Below, one piece after another: positions 23,552 through 35,529 of a DNA stretch of 64,000 nt (position 1 is its first letter; each line of letters starts with the position of its first letter). The position numbers were made by a program, and so were the translations under genes. The DNA is taken from positions 164,339 to 228,338 of the forward strand of contig MU128910.1 in NCBI GenBank assembly GCA_014904985.1. The letters run 5' to 3'. Under the pieces are notes generated by a model that saw nothing but the letters and a program-made list of their open reading frames with translations, was not told where the DNA came from and searched no databases. The stretch is from Hydnum rufescens UP504 (lineage: Eukaryota > Basidiomycota > Agaricomycetes > Cantharellales > Hydnaceae).

Positions 23552-24606
23552 TTATAATGCATTGAGGATGATTTGGATTATGCGCTGCTGCTTCGTCCTC
23601 TCGGCCTGATCGGACGTTACATACATCGCTGGAAACCCCAGCTTTTCGAGAGATTCTTGTTGCCGCTCAACGAGCTCGTCCCATGCAACGAGAACACGCT
23701 CCCTGTCGTATTTATCCAGCTCTTTATCGAACTCGGCGCTCATGATCTGCACGGTTGCATGCATGGATTGACCCCTCGGGTCACGTAAGATAAAGGGGAA
23801 ATAAGGCTCACATCTATCTCCCGCACTGTGGGATTGACGTTAATTATCCGAGCTCTAAGAACATGATGAAAAGCACATCCAGAAACACGGGGCGAAATCT
23901 GGCTTACCGCGCAAGAGCTACACCAACCTTCTCCTTCTGTTTCTCTATGATCACTTCGCGGCCCCTCCACAAGCGCGACTCCATATCCTCCTGTTCTTGT
24001 TTCATCTTTACAGGGTTTGAGGCGCTCACGTCAGAAATCTCTAGACCAGCGGAGGAGCTGCTGCACTTTTATACCTTCCGTAGTGCAGCTACGATGGATG
24101 TGTCCTCCAGCAGTCGCCCCAGATGAGTTAACGATTGCTGAAACGAGATAGTGCGAAGATCCGGAGATGGCACGGGAGTCACAGAATCGGCATTTCCAGC
24201 TCGAATATCGACGACTGGACCAGGCACATGACTGTTTGTGGGCGGCTTGGCGGACCCAGATGTAAATGATTGGGGCATCAGGGGCTGTAAACGTGACAAA
24301 AGGGAAGACAAGTGGGAAGACAATGTAGAAGATCGAGGTACGGGCGTGGGGGCGGCCACCATTGGGTTGGACGCAGCACCATCGATCGCAGAGTCTATTG
24401 GCATAGGATCGGAAGGTGAAGTGCTTAGTTCATCAGATGGAGCAGCCGTCGGTACAGTAGACTTTTCCGGGATAGCGAAGACCGGGGATGAGCGAAGAGA
24501 GTCCAGGAGCGCCTGCACACCTGCAGGATCCTTGTTCCGTTGATGAAGGTTAGGCTAAAATTAACTACGCCATCATCAAAATTACCTTGATATTAGTGAA
24601 GTCCAT
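23552..24606 (-). CDS. DGCR6 (gonadal) family protein
   Basis: Five exons from an ATG at 24606 give about 270 residues. All four introns are GT-AG, and exon lengths sum to a multiple of three. The N-terminus (MDFTNIKDPAGVQALLDSLR) is followed by a Ser/Pro-rich linker, then a helical segment (LRKMKQEQEDMESRLWRGRE) and a C-terminal coiled region. The last exon reads DELVERQQESLEKLGFPAMYVTSD, then QRIIQIILNAL. The QQxxLEKxGxPxxYVT core is the hallmark of the DGCR6 family in animals and related fungal proteins. Their molecular role is poorly known. It is the tail-side neighbour of the kinesin-8 gene on the same strand, 603 bp apart. The family call rests on the C-terminal motif only. Confidence 0.6.
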
Positions 24607-25209
24607 TGGCGGACAATGTTCGACAGCGGGGGATATCGGTATCTGGAGCAAACACTCCGCTATGGGCTCTAGGTACGTCTTCCAATGCCATTTGAGGGAA
24701 AGAAGGCGCACCTCCGCGATTTGGATCCGTGCGTCCAAAGTGACTGTGACACTGGTCACGAACGTTGACAATTCCTGATGTGGTCACATGAGGAATGCAA
24801 ACGATCAAATCCTTGTTTCCGATCGCACACCAACTTTCGTTGTGAATACACGAACAGGTGCACTCCACGTACTAGCCTGGCATAATAATATGGAATTGGG
24901 AACCCATACAATACAATACCATCATCAGGGTATCTAGAGCCCCAGAAAAGGATCGTATGAACAAGATAGTATCGTGAACGGAGAGGCAGGTCCAGGTCTG
25001 TGCTTGTGTGCGTGATGATGATGTATATTTACTATTGGAACAATGTCAAAGGATCAAATGCGACGACAATGAAACAGAGAAGACGGAGAGTAAAAGGGGA
25101 TGCGTCGTAAAGATATCGTAACGGGGAGACAGGGGCAAGACACGGACACCAGAAGCCATCATTTACCGCCACGTTGGCTTTCCCCCCTTGATACTCAGAT
25201 CCATGGAAC
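24607..25209. other. Intergenic, kinesin 3' end to DGCR6-like 5' end
   Basis: No independent gene. The kinesin frame stops at 25210, but its last codons overlap a good donor (GTAAGT), so a small extra 3' exon could lie here. Confidence 0.4.
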
Positions 25210-28200
25210 TTACATTAGGGTCATACGACGATGTGGATTGGGAGAAATTGGGGCGCAGTGGTCTCCCGAACCCCGAAGAGATTGACGCTGTGGCTCCAAG
25301 CCCAGTGAGTATGCAGGCGCCCCACCTTCCGAGGCCACGGAAGCTCGTCGGTTCTTCTTCGACGGGGACTTGCGTGGTTGCGTATAAGCATAGCTCACTG
25401 CAGGGGGTGATGGCCGTGGAATGAGGCTGCTTCGTCTCCTGGCCCTCTCCGCCCGCACTGGACCGATATTAGACCGACGGCGACTCTTGGAGGCCGTCCC
25501 TGGCACGGTACCTCGACGTGAAACAGACGAACTCATAGGGGGCGTGCTTGGTCTTAATAGTCCCGGTCGAAGTTTCGTTGGAGATGCGCCGAGGTCGGCA
25601 TATGCAGAAGTGGGTGTTGGAGAGTTAATACGATCTGCTAGGGGTTTCCCGCGGCTCGACCTTGGTGTTTCTTCGTCCTCAGACTCTTCCCCTAAACTTG
25701 ACATGGGGGATGGCCGTGATGGCTTGAGGAAGTTGGGGTTCAGTCTATTGCTGCGGGACCGCGAAGCCGATGGTGCCTTCTGGGAAACTTCTAGCGTGGC
25801 AGAGGTAATAGAGGATGAAGCGAATGAGATACTGTCATCTGTACGCTCATCCTCCCATTCACCATCCGATTCCATTGAAAGGCTTTTCTTCTTTCCATCT
25901 ACTTTCGACACCACCACCATAGGCGTAATACCCTTCTTAGCTGGAGCCGTAACAGAACGAAGGCCTCTATCGTCAATTTCTCCCTGACTCGTCTCGTCCC
26001 GCCACCGTACGCTTTTCTTTTCTGTAACGCGGCGCGCTGGTTCTGCTCTAAGGAAGCTTTGCCGTGAAGAGGCAGGCTTTCGAGGGGACTTCCCATGTGT
26101 CCTGCGGGGAGATGCGTGCTGGATCGACAAACCAGTAGATGAGCGACGACGACTGTGGCCAAGAGATGAGCGATGGCTGGGGATTGTCCGTGACGATGAG
26201 GGTTTGGATGGCGGTGGACGTGTAGAGGAAGCATGAGAAGAAAATTTAAGGAGGGTGGAATCTCGTGCAGATTGGAATGAAGCCGTCGATTGGCCAACGA
26301 GTGTCGTGAATGCAGCGTCGTTTGCTTGCGCCACTCGAGACATGGATGCTGTGATGTCCCGTAGAACCGATACTACTGCAGGATCGAGATCAGACGAATC
26401 CACAACATTTTGGAGCATGGCGCCACCGTCTGCCATCATGACGGTACACCGAGCCAAGAGCCCTACTAGTTCTGTGGTGAAACTCGCTTGGCTGTTGAGA
26501 GCTGCTCTGAGCACGCCCTCACGTGTTTCAGCCCTGACCTTATCCATCTCAGCTCGATGAGAGTGAGCGTCCGCCCGAATATTCTCGGCAGCAAGCTCGT
26601 CCAGTCTGTCTGATTTTCTTTGAGACACGGCACGAAGCGTGGCTTCAAACATGGAATGGGAATTCCCAGCTTTTTGCAGTTGAACGTTAGCGGCAGACTC
26701 GGGTCGAAGTAATTGTTCATCCGTGCTGGCAAGGGACCGCAGAAGCACCTGTTCGGCGAGGAGATCCGACGCCAAAGGACCATTGGCTGCTTCGGAGGCG
26801 AGGCACCCAAGCCGACCATGAATAGCCTTGAGTCGAGAGTTCGCAACAAATAGTTGAGCTTCGCACGCAGCGCCCTCCACGAGGGTCCGCTTAGTCTGAT
26901 CGAATTTGGCCTGTAGATCCGCCTTGACACGGGCAAGCTCTGCCTGGGCTTCTAATTTCTTCCGTCGCTGCACTTCTGCCTCCGCCCCCAGTTTTCCAGC
27001 GAGTTTGCCCTTCAGCTCGGCCACTTCCTCATTAAGACGATTGATCGCCTCGACGTATTGACCGACATGTCGATCCACATTGATGAAATTGCGGGACACT
27101 TTGGTCTTGATATCCTTGGCGCGATTAGCGTACTTGAGCGTATTCTGGGTGTCGTCGTAATGATTTGAAGCGGGGGCGATGCATACAATCATCACCGTCT
27201 TGCAGTTGCCGCCCAGGGAGAACTTGAGGAGGCGTGTAAGCTTACTGTTTCGATATGGAACGTGTCGCGTGCGATTGCCAGATTCGCAAAGCGCGTTGAT
27301 ACAATTCCCGAGAGCGAGGAGAGATTTGTTGATGTTGGCGCCCTCGATCATGCGCTGACCCATGTTCGTGGTGGCACTGGCGCGCTCGCTTCCTGCGAGA
27401 TCGATTATAGAGAGTGTAGCCATGGTACGTTCTTCGGTTGTACCGGCAGTGCGGGGAGCCTGCGTGACGTTCACTTGCAGAACGGCATGAGAGCGCGACG
27501 AAGTCTGGTTCGCATGTGTTGGGGACTGAGTTCGGCGCTCATTCCCTTGCATGACCATTTCCTTGACTTCATCCGCGTTTGTGGGGCGTCTCTCGACAAG
27601 TCCAGGGACTGTGACACGGTTGCTTTGGTCATCACGCATGGCCAGACCCCCGCGAGGGACGTAAGCATCACTGTCGCCTAATAGGTCCCGAATCTCTTCG
27701 TTGTAAATTTCCAGGAAGCTTAAGGACACTTCACAGAGGATGTTATCTTTCCGATCTTCGATCTTCTGGAATAATTCCGCCATTGTGAGATAAATAATTC
27801 CGGGGTCGGCATCTGTACCAGTGATGGTGTGGGTTTTGCCACAGCCAGTAGCCTAAGGGCTTGCACAGGTGAAATGTGAGAAACAAATGACGCGAATAAA
27901 CGGCTCACCCCATAAGCAAATACCGTGGCATTGAAGCCGTCTAACAGGCCATCCAACAATGGACGGGTGGTATCCTCGTATACATCGACTTGTCGCGCGT
28001 CTTCCCCGAAAACGCGATCGAAAGTGTAGCGATGATCCTTGTATCGCTTGGATCCTGGAGGCAGAAACCCTTTCTGCTCGAATGCCCTGCTGGTGATAGG
28101 ATCCTTGGGGTCAAAGATGAGAACCTTGTCATCCATGACTTGCACAATTGGGCGAAGACTTTTGGGAGAGGCGATTTTATGTGGAGACGAGGCCAGATGA

Positions 28201-28307
28201 CCGTCGCCCATGAAAATAGAGTCGTTTGGACTTTCTATAGGCAAACGCTCTGCTTCCCAGACATTCGCAGGCCGGACACGCACAGCAACGGTGATGGAGG
28301 CTGCCAT
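25210..28307 (-). CDS. Kinesin-8 family motor (KIP3/Klp5/KIF18-type)
   Basis: Two exons (28307-27909 and 27852-25210) give 1013 residues. The intron splits the nucleotide-binding P-loop, which reads GATGCGKTHT after splicing. Switch I (NQTSSRSH) and switch II (DLAGSE) follow. The motor then continues with NINKSLLALGNCINALCE and HVPYRNSKLTRLLK. The segment YLTMAELFQKI and the neck region TLKYANRAKDIKTKV match kinesin-8 rather than other classes. A coiled-coil stretch lies after the motor. The last 450 residues are a basic Ser/Pro/Arg-rich tail typical of microtubule-binding kinesin-8 tails. These motors walk to plus ends and shorten microtubules in the spindle and nuclear positioning. The start is the first ATG and is preceded by a short divergent promoter shared with NCS6. 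An additional terminal exon is possible because GTAAGT overlaps the stop. Confidence 0.93.
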
Positions 28308-28510
28308 GGGGGGATAAGTGGAGTCAAGATATATGGTCCTGCCTCTAAAAACAATATTTGGTCGCTGTCACCAGAATGAGGAGGATGCGAACAGATGGTG
28401 GGGAGGAGATGGTTTTGTTAGGCTTTGTTGACAACTTTGTTCAACACACAACGCGTATCAACACCGGAACTTGCCGATACTTGACTCCGAGTTCTGCTTT
28501 GCCATAGACA
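28308..28510. promoter_or_regulatory. Bidirectional promoter, kinesin-8 / NCS6
   Basis: Only 203 bp separate the two divergent start codons, so both promoters must lie here. No specific factor site is claimed. Confidence 0.6.
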
Positions 28511-30007
28511 ATGCCTCCTAAACTCTGCGCACTATGTAGCACGGCTCGTGCGATAATTAGACGACCGAAGACTGGTCAGCAGATATGCAAGGACTGCTTT
28601 TTTTGGGTTTTCGAAACCGAGATCCATAACACGATTACCCACGCACAACTTTTTCGTCCTGGGGATCGGGTAGCGATTGGTGCCTCGGGTGGAAAAGGCT
28701 CGTGTCCAAGGCCATCCAAACTAGCGAAAAGTGCTCATCTGCGGGCGATCTCGTCTAGATTCCACTGTACTCGCCTATATTATGAAGACTTTAAATGATA
28801 GATATCAATATGGACTCGAATTATTCCTCCTATCCATAGACGAGGGTATCAAGGGCTATAGGGACGATTCACTTGAGGCTCGAAATTTGCCCACTCTTCA
28901 GTTTCACCATGGGCTCATTCTTTGCTTGAACACAGACCGTTAAACGAAATGAAGTACAGTACGGTCTGCCGCTGAAGATTTTAAGCTATGATGAGCTGTA
29001 TGGATGGACCATGGATCGTATCGTTGAGAAAGTTGGAAGAAAGAATAATTGTGAGACCGCAGCGAGGACTCTTGATCGAGCAGTTGTCTTATTGTCGAGC
29101 GCAGGTACTTTCTGCGGTGTATTCCGAAGGCAGGCGTTAGATCGTGGCGCTGCATCATTAGGCGTAGATCATATTGTGACTGGGCATAATGCCGACGACA
29201 TTGCGGAGACGGTGCTTATGAATAGTGAGTTGGAGATTATTATCTTGGTTACTTTCGCCCTTCTTGATGAAGTGCAGTCATGCGAGGTGATATTGCTCGT
29301 TTGGGCCGATGCACCCAAATATGCACTCAGGGCGAAGACACCATCCGGCGATCGAAACCATTTAAGTATGCGTACGAAAAGGAGATAGTCATGTGCGTGA
29401 ACTTGCTCGTTATTCTGTCCCTTCTCTATCCTTATTATATCCTCAAATATTTAGGTATGCCTACTTCAAAAAGCTCGATTATTTCTCCACCGAATGCATA
29501 TATTCCCCCGATGCATATCGTGGGCACGCACGCGCCTTCCTAAAGGACCTTGAAGCAGCTCGCCCGAGCGCTATCATTGACATAATTCATTCGGGCGAAG
29601 CGTTCGAGGTTGCTGATGAAGTGAAAAAGAAACTTCCGAGTAAGTTGTTCATGATCATTTAAGACATATCCCAATTATACCATTCGTGTGATAGGGCTTT
29701 GCAAACGATGTGGGTATATCGCGAGCAATGACCTGTGTAAAGCCTGTACACTTCTTGAAGGTCTTGAACGAGGTGCCCCCTCATTAGGCATAGTACGTAC
29801 ATACCCTGTTTTCTAATGAACTTCATCCAAACCCATGGTCTTCTTCAGAAGGATCGTACCCGAGCTAGTGCCGAGGATTTGCCGGATCATTTCCGGACGA
29901 TACCCCAATTCCATATGCCGGACACGTCGCAGCACAAGACCGTGGCCCCATCAACTACACCGCTTACGTCCGATACATTGGCAACCACCGCAACGTCTCC
30001 CTCATGA
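28511..30007 (+). CDS. NCS6: Cytoplasmic tRNA 2-thiolation protein 1 (NCS6/CTU1)
   Basis: Eight exons (28511-28697, 28759-28877, 28936-29050, 29105-29224, 29278-29392, 29455-29639, 29695-29792, 29849-30007) give 365 residues. The N-terminus has zinc-binding pairs (CALC ... CKDC). The PP-loop ATP-pyrophosphatase motif SGGKDST is formed by splicing exon 1 to exon 2. Conserved blocks [37 protein letters not shown] and [14 protein letters not shown] follow, then [14 protein letters not shown] and a C-terminal zinc ribbon ([16 protein letters not shown]). With NCS2/CTU2 the enzyme adds sulfur to U34 of cytosolic tRNA-Lys, Glu and Gln. Introns 1 and 2 begin with GC (GCTCGT, GCTCGA) instead of GT. 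Both are required to keep conserved motifs intact. The gene is divergent from kinesin-8. Confidence 0.93.
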
Positions 30008-31288
30008 TCTGTCCTCTGGAATTCGTCGTCTAATGGATAGACTTTATGCATGCTCACTATATTGTATGTACCAAAATGGTAGGAATGTAGCAATCAATTC
30101 GACTTTTGTCTCAAGTCACTGTGGCAACCCGCGGACTACCCCAAGTTCTTGTGGAGATGGAGTTTAATGCTAATGCGATGGCGACACCTTTGCTTGACGT
30201 GCCAAATGTCACCAAAGTAAAATTGGAGCTGAGACAGCTCCCTGGTTTCACTGCAAAGGACCCTTCTTAATTTTCCAGACGGTAGGTGCAGCCATCCTCC
30301 GCGTGCTTGTAAAGTTGGAGCTCAATTGGGGTATAACTACCCAATGCCAACCTTACGCACTACGATCTATTATGAATAAACCGTGTATAGTATAGTCTTG
30401 TTGCTGACACGAATTTACCACAGTGTCGGTCTCGGAGTATTGTAGGGGAGGTCAACTGAAGGGATCATGTCCCGATTGGAACGTGGCAGTTGCACGTACC
30501 TCTCAACAGCAACAACAATAGCAACAGATCGTAGCCAGAGATACTTATATTGATGGCCCAGGTTGATGGATGGATGGAGAAGGTGCCCTGTTGATTTAGT
30601 CGTATTATGTACATACCATTGAGCATGTCCTGCTAAAAAGAGATGGAGGCTCTCGAACCACGACACGTTTCTTCCCGCTTGAGGCACAATAGTCACAATA
30701 GAGTCTTCCATTCAGGGGATTTCAAGAGGTCTACTGCGCATGCCCCTGACGAATACACTACCACTAGAATATTCCCCACATATTACATACAACCCCCATT
30801 GCCATCGCCGACATACAGTACATATTCCACGGATACCATATGCATTTTCTCCTCCCTCTCCTTTCATATTCTAGCAATTCTTCGACCCTGCCGAGGGCAA
30901 GCACCCTGGCCGATTGTATAAGACCAGGGCTATCGTGTCATATCGCCGCGTAAGCCTAGCAGAACTCCATAGCCACGAGCAGGGTCCCGTATCAAACTCA
31001 TGAAAAAAAAAAAGCAAAAACGCCCTGGAAATTGTACGCATGGCGCTCTATTTTGGATTAGCTAGATACATAAATCGGTCAGAGAACCACAATGACCGAA
31101 ACGGTCGGTGGGGAGGCCAGAAAAAATGACAAGATGTGGATCTATATCACACGACCTGCCCATATGACGATCCAGCGTCGCATGTGCAATGTAGTATCAC
31201 TGTATCACTGTATCATTCTCCGAAAAAAAAAAACAGCGGAGTAATTTTAAGATCTGGACGCGCGCTGCCCAGCGCGGCCGTGGGTTGA
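30008..31288. other. Intergenic, no gene recognised
   Basis: 3' flanks of NCS6 (plus) and the F-box gene (minus) converge here. A string near 30025-30050 resembles a tRNA A box but lacks the rest of a tRNA. Poly-A tracts occur near 31003 and 31224. Confidence 0.5.
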
Positions 31289-32752
31289 TTATGCTTCTAG
31301 GACCTGCACGGGCGAGGGGCGAGCGACGAAATGGATACGCGAGGCGTAGCCCCTCATGAGGGTGGCCAACGCGTCAGGCATCGTGTAATTTTGTGGCGTG
31401 GCGAATTCGATGTGCAGTTGCTCGCGGTCTTCCAGCAGAGAGCGAACGACATGCATCAAGGGAATGGGCTCAATGGGATATAAAAGGCTCAGCCTCAGCC
31501 ACTCTAGATTCGGGCAGGGCAGCACGTTGGTGGCTGGGGAACGGGAAAGGGACAATTCCAGGATAGTAGGTATCGGAGACCAGCACGCCATGAAGTCCAA
31601 TGTTTTGAGTTCGCTGTGTTCGGCGATAAAACGCGCGAGGCTGCGGAAATATGTTCCGTTGTTCACATCGTCAGGCTCGGGGGTCATGATGGTAAGGGCG
31701 CGAAGCTTGGGGAATAACTGTGTTTTCCTGGGATAGAACGACATCGCCCTGTTGACTGCGTGGAGGGCAGCATGGTCGACGAGGGTCAAAGACCGCAAGG
31801 TAGGGGCAGACACCAAGGATGTCCAGCCATCACCTGATATTCGCTGGCGTTCCAGAAGGGGATAAGAAACGGGCATGGATTGGTCATCCATTGCCTCTGT
31901 CTGATGAGCCATTAGATCGAGAGACCTGAGTTTAGAAGCTCGAGCCACGAGATCAAGCATCTGGGCTGGAGGCATCCTGACAGCGAGGCTGAGGGTCGAC
32001 ATTCGGCTCAGGTCATCGAAATCAGGCAGTTGAATGGCGAAATGCTGAGGGGCAAAGAGATGTATGGATCGAGGTGTGCATGCCGCATAATTACTTTCGA
32101 AGAGATTGAAACTTTGTTCGGGCACTCTCTCGGTAAGTGACAAATCGCCGAGGTCCTCGCCAAGCATGATGGATAGACCATGCAGGATTGGCATCGAAGA
32201 TGGAAGGGGGAGGAACACACGAGCCGTCCGCACGTCGGAAAAAGTGAGGAGAAGACGCCGAACCCGATGAAGATGGGGTTTGATGAGATGGGCGAGATCT
32301 TGCATCTGAGATCGAGAAGGGACACCATTTACTAGTATCTCCAGAGATATAGGAGCAAGTTTTGAGCGAGTGAGAAATGCGTCAACCTTCTCCATTGAGG
32401 TGGCTGTGGTTGGCTCCCATTGATAACGTATGGTGGTCCAGAGTGTGGCTGTGTCGATCGCGATCTCTCGCCACAAGGAGCAAATGCTGCTGACCAATAT
32501 CGAATCACATTCCCGAAATATGCTTGACACTAACTCATCAGGAAGATATCGGTTGAATGGGGCGACCGAATTCTTTATACGCCGAGCTCGTTTGGCATCG
32601 TTCGTTCTGTTATTGAGCTCTTGGGAGAGGACGCAGGCCAACCCCAGTGGGGCACCATATGATAAATTTCGAACAGCAAGACTACTTGGTATAAGGTGGT
32701 GAGTGAAAGGAAAAAGTTGGGTAAAAGAAAAAAAAAGATTACGGGGATGCAA
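31289..32752 (-). CDS. F-box protein with leucine-rich repeats
   Basis: One long frame of about 480 codons. An N-terminal helix (LSQELNNRTNDAKRARRIKN) leads into an F-box: NRYLPDELVSSIFREC, then ICSLWREIAIDTATLWTTI. The rest is irregular leucine-rich repeats (LRSLDLMAHQ, LRSLTLVDHAAL, LKTLDFMACW, LEWLRLSLLYPIEP). Such proteins are substrate receptors of SCF ubiquitin ligases and form very large families in agaricomycetes. The 5' end is unresolved. The frame has no ATG ahead of the F-box, so the true start probably lies in an upstream exon or an indel has disturbed it. The coordinate given is only the open frame. The target is unknown. Confidence 0.75.
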   Translation of the reverse strand: MHPRNLFFSFTQLFPFTHHLIPSSLAVRNLSYGAPLGLACVLSQELNNRTNDAKRARRIKNSVAPFNRYLPDELVSSIFRECDSILVSSICSLWREIAIDTATLWTTIRYQWEPTTATSMEKVDAFLTRSKLAPISLEILVNGVPSRSQMQDLAHLIKPHLHRVRRLLLTFSDVRTARVFLPLPSSMPILHGLSIMLGEDLGDLSLTERVPEQSFNLFESNYAACTPRSIHLFAPQHFAIQLPDFDDLSRMSTLSLAVRMPPAQMLDLVARASKLRSLDLMAHQTEAMDDQSMPVSYPLLERQRISGDGWTSLVSAPTLRSLTLVDHAALHAVNRAMSFYPRKTQLFPKLRALTIMTPEPDDVNNGTYFRSLARFIAEHSELKTLDFMACWSPIPTILELSLSRSPATNVLPCPNLEWLRLSLLYPIEPIPLMHVVRSLLEDREQLHIEFATPQNYTMPDALATLMRGYASRIHFVARPSPVQVLEA

Positions 32753-35529
32753 TGGCGTCGTCCAAGGAGATGTCGGGCGCTGGGTGGGCTTGTGAAAATG
32801 CCATCCAAGAGAATAGTTGGGATATAGGATATAGCCCTTGAGAAGTGTACGAGCACTTGGAGCGTTGATGGGGAAAGGAGGGATGAAGGAGTGGTTCAGT
32901 GATGGGAGACATATTATAAGCGAACTGTGAGATTACCAGAAGACCAGGGGAGTTGTCTTAGAGATAATCTTCAAGATCTATTCGGGGCCGGGAGCTCAAA
33001 TATTTAAGGCCAGGGCCTCGAGTGGATAATTGCCGTAAGCAATCCCCAAGACAAGCTTATTTTGGAATTTGGACTTTCGAACTTTTCTTGGTGTAGTCAA
33101 GGTGAGGCAGGGGGGAGGATCAGGACGATGCAGCCAGCAATGATGCCGGCGGTGGGTTGCCCGCACGGCGAGTCTCCCAAGTGTTCCCAAGTGATGGTAC
33201 TGGCATCGATAGGGCTGTAGGCACCCATGAGTAGGAAAGTCGGATTGAAAGGGAGAAGATCCGAATGAAAAGCGTGTTCCAATCGTCCGCACGAGGTGTT
33301 GGACATGGCTTCTCTCGGCGGCGGGGACAAGTTGGGTATGGATTCGGTGTCGAATGGTAAAACACCGGAACGCTCACATGCCGTGCCGGTCCGGCATCTG
33401 CGACCTCCGCCCGAATATCATTTCTGAGCGTGGATATCCCATTTCTCCATGAGACGTTGTGGCAGAACTCCTTCGATCCAACTTGGATGAATTCGAAATA
33501 TACCACTCTTGGCAAGGGCCCGGCAATTCGCCCGAGCCAACAAGTTCCAGGTCGTGAATTGCTGCTAGTGGGTGGCATTTGATGCCATGCCCCTCCACTC
33601 CTCAATTCTCACTGGCACCAAGACACCCCTGCGTGCCCATATCCTGCCACAAATATCCAGCACACCAACATGCTGGATTATGTGGTAATATTATCGCGGC
33701 ACGGTAACCCGATGACGAGAGTCCTGGCCCTTCAGCTCTCGCACGCTATGACGCCGCCAGGCTCGCTGTTCTCGGCATCACCGGTAACCATGTATGCCAA
33801 ATGAAAACGGCCGCTGGGACCTCAATAATTTTTGCAATGGTACCCGTTACTGGCATCTTCACAAGTTGCCGCGGGAATTCTCGACCCCTAGAAGTGGGCT
33901 GTCGAAGCTCATGTCCGTGACTCAACGATCCGTACTAAAGCACCTTGTTCACTGCGTATCGAGATACAACCAGGAATCCGGGATTCCAAGCCCCGAACAG
34001 GTGGTTCTGCGCCCTCGAAAGAGCTTAGGGTTCCCAAACTAATCATTGTTCCGTTGCGGTGCCCATGGAATTAATCCATCGGGGGTAGAACCCCTTGGAA
34101 TGGCCTGGGATGGATGAAAATTGACTCCACGTACTCAAGAAGCTGATGGGACCCACCAAGGTCTTAGCCAGATCGTGTTGGCGGTCAGACCCTTACACTA
34201 AAGAAATCGCATCCGTCCCTGTATTGCAGAGTGTGGCCGGAGGGTCGAGCTTGTCGTATTTCGTCAGTATTTTTCCAGTGGTCGCAACGTAGATCAAGAT
34301 GTTGGACGATCTCCGTGTTTGATCCTCCTGTGCTGTGGGACTTGAAACGCTTGATGGGGTCCAGCGGCCATTGGGGGAAAGTGTCTCCTTTTCAACTATC
34401 GCCACTTGGAATGGGGAAGATTGCCCGAGGTCGTTGTTCCATTGATCTCAAGTTCAAACAGAAGCCCGTTTTTGATTGCGTCCATCGCTTCAGTATCAAT
34501 GTACGGCGTGGGCTGCTATATGACATGCCTACAGGCGTCCGCTTCTTTGTCAATTGCAATTGAAGGATTAATGCGTGGGCGATTCTGCCACTGTTCTTCT
34601 TTGAAGCCCAGAGTTGAATGCAATCTTAGTGCCTCGTGGGCGTAACCAGCACCACGCAATGCTTTCGAAGCTGCACGCCACGTTTTTGCCCTTTAGATGT
34701 AATTTATTTCCTACTACATAACGCCATGTTACATTATCCATGATCCCAAATTACATTTCGATGAATCTCTCCACTGTATTCCCGATATGGAGATTACATT
34801 AAAACATCCGCAGCTGCTTAGGCTTGATCACCGCATGGATCGCATCTGGCTTTCTAGCAAAAAATAAAATAAAACGAACCTGACGTGATGGTGGGGATCC
34901 TGCTCATCACCTGCTGTTAGATAACGGCACACCATGAGAAACCAGAAATTTCCTTTATATATAATTCCGGAGAATTTGCTCTATATCCGCTCAAGGTTTC
35001 ACAAATGTGGGAGACCCTTTTTCTTTGCAAAGAGTTGGTGCCTTTCTGCGGAAAAACAGGCCTTTATCTGCGCTTCGCGATCCAGATTCGATTGATGGTC
35101 TCGATTTGGAAATTATGATTGACCCTGTGGGGTGAGAAGGGTGCATTTGGGGTATTGGCCCCAGTAATAGTACATGCCAAAATTTGATTCTACTTCTAGG
35201 CTGAACACTCATATTTGACAGACCGGACCCCAGCACCCCCGCCCCAAATCATTTAGTGCTTTCCCACCTCCGATAACTTATCGTCATCACAACACTAGAG
35301 CCAAACAAACATTGAAACCATATCTGATCCCCAAATCGAGCTCATCGATCGAATCTACCGGATCCCAAAGGGCACCAACCGCCTTCGCAAAAAACGACGT
35401 CTCATTTTTTTTCGCGCAGTCCGCACTTCCCTGGAATCTGCTGTAAATTGCCATACCTACCAACCTTCAATTGCGCCGCGGTTTTTACATCCGGGTGTAG
35501 GGACTCGGCGTTTGCCGACCTGACTTCAT
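32753..35529. other. Long intergenic stretch with coding-like fragments
   Basis: Two minus-strand fragments look protein-like: 33097-33330 (segment RLEHAFHSDLLPFNPTFLLM) and 34193-34640 (segments EAMDAIKNGLLFELEINGT and NILIYVATTGKILTKYDKLD). Neither joins into a full gene and stops interrupt both. They may be relics of decayed genes. No family is recognised. Confidence 0.4.

Noticed and set aside
25421..25987. 188-codon plus-strand frame inside the kinesin gene
   Set aside because: Antisense shadow of the kinesin tail.
29900..30039. Alternative NCS6 C-terminal frame reading [17 protein letters not shown]
   Set aside because: It reads well but a TAG lies upstream in that frame and the spliced NCS6 frame ends in the expected RTIPQF-type tail.
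30016..30110. tRNA-like string (GTCTAATGGATAGAC) downstream of NCS6
   Set aside because: It resembles a D arm only. No matching acceptor stem or good T loop follows.
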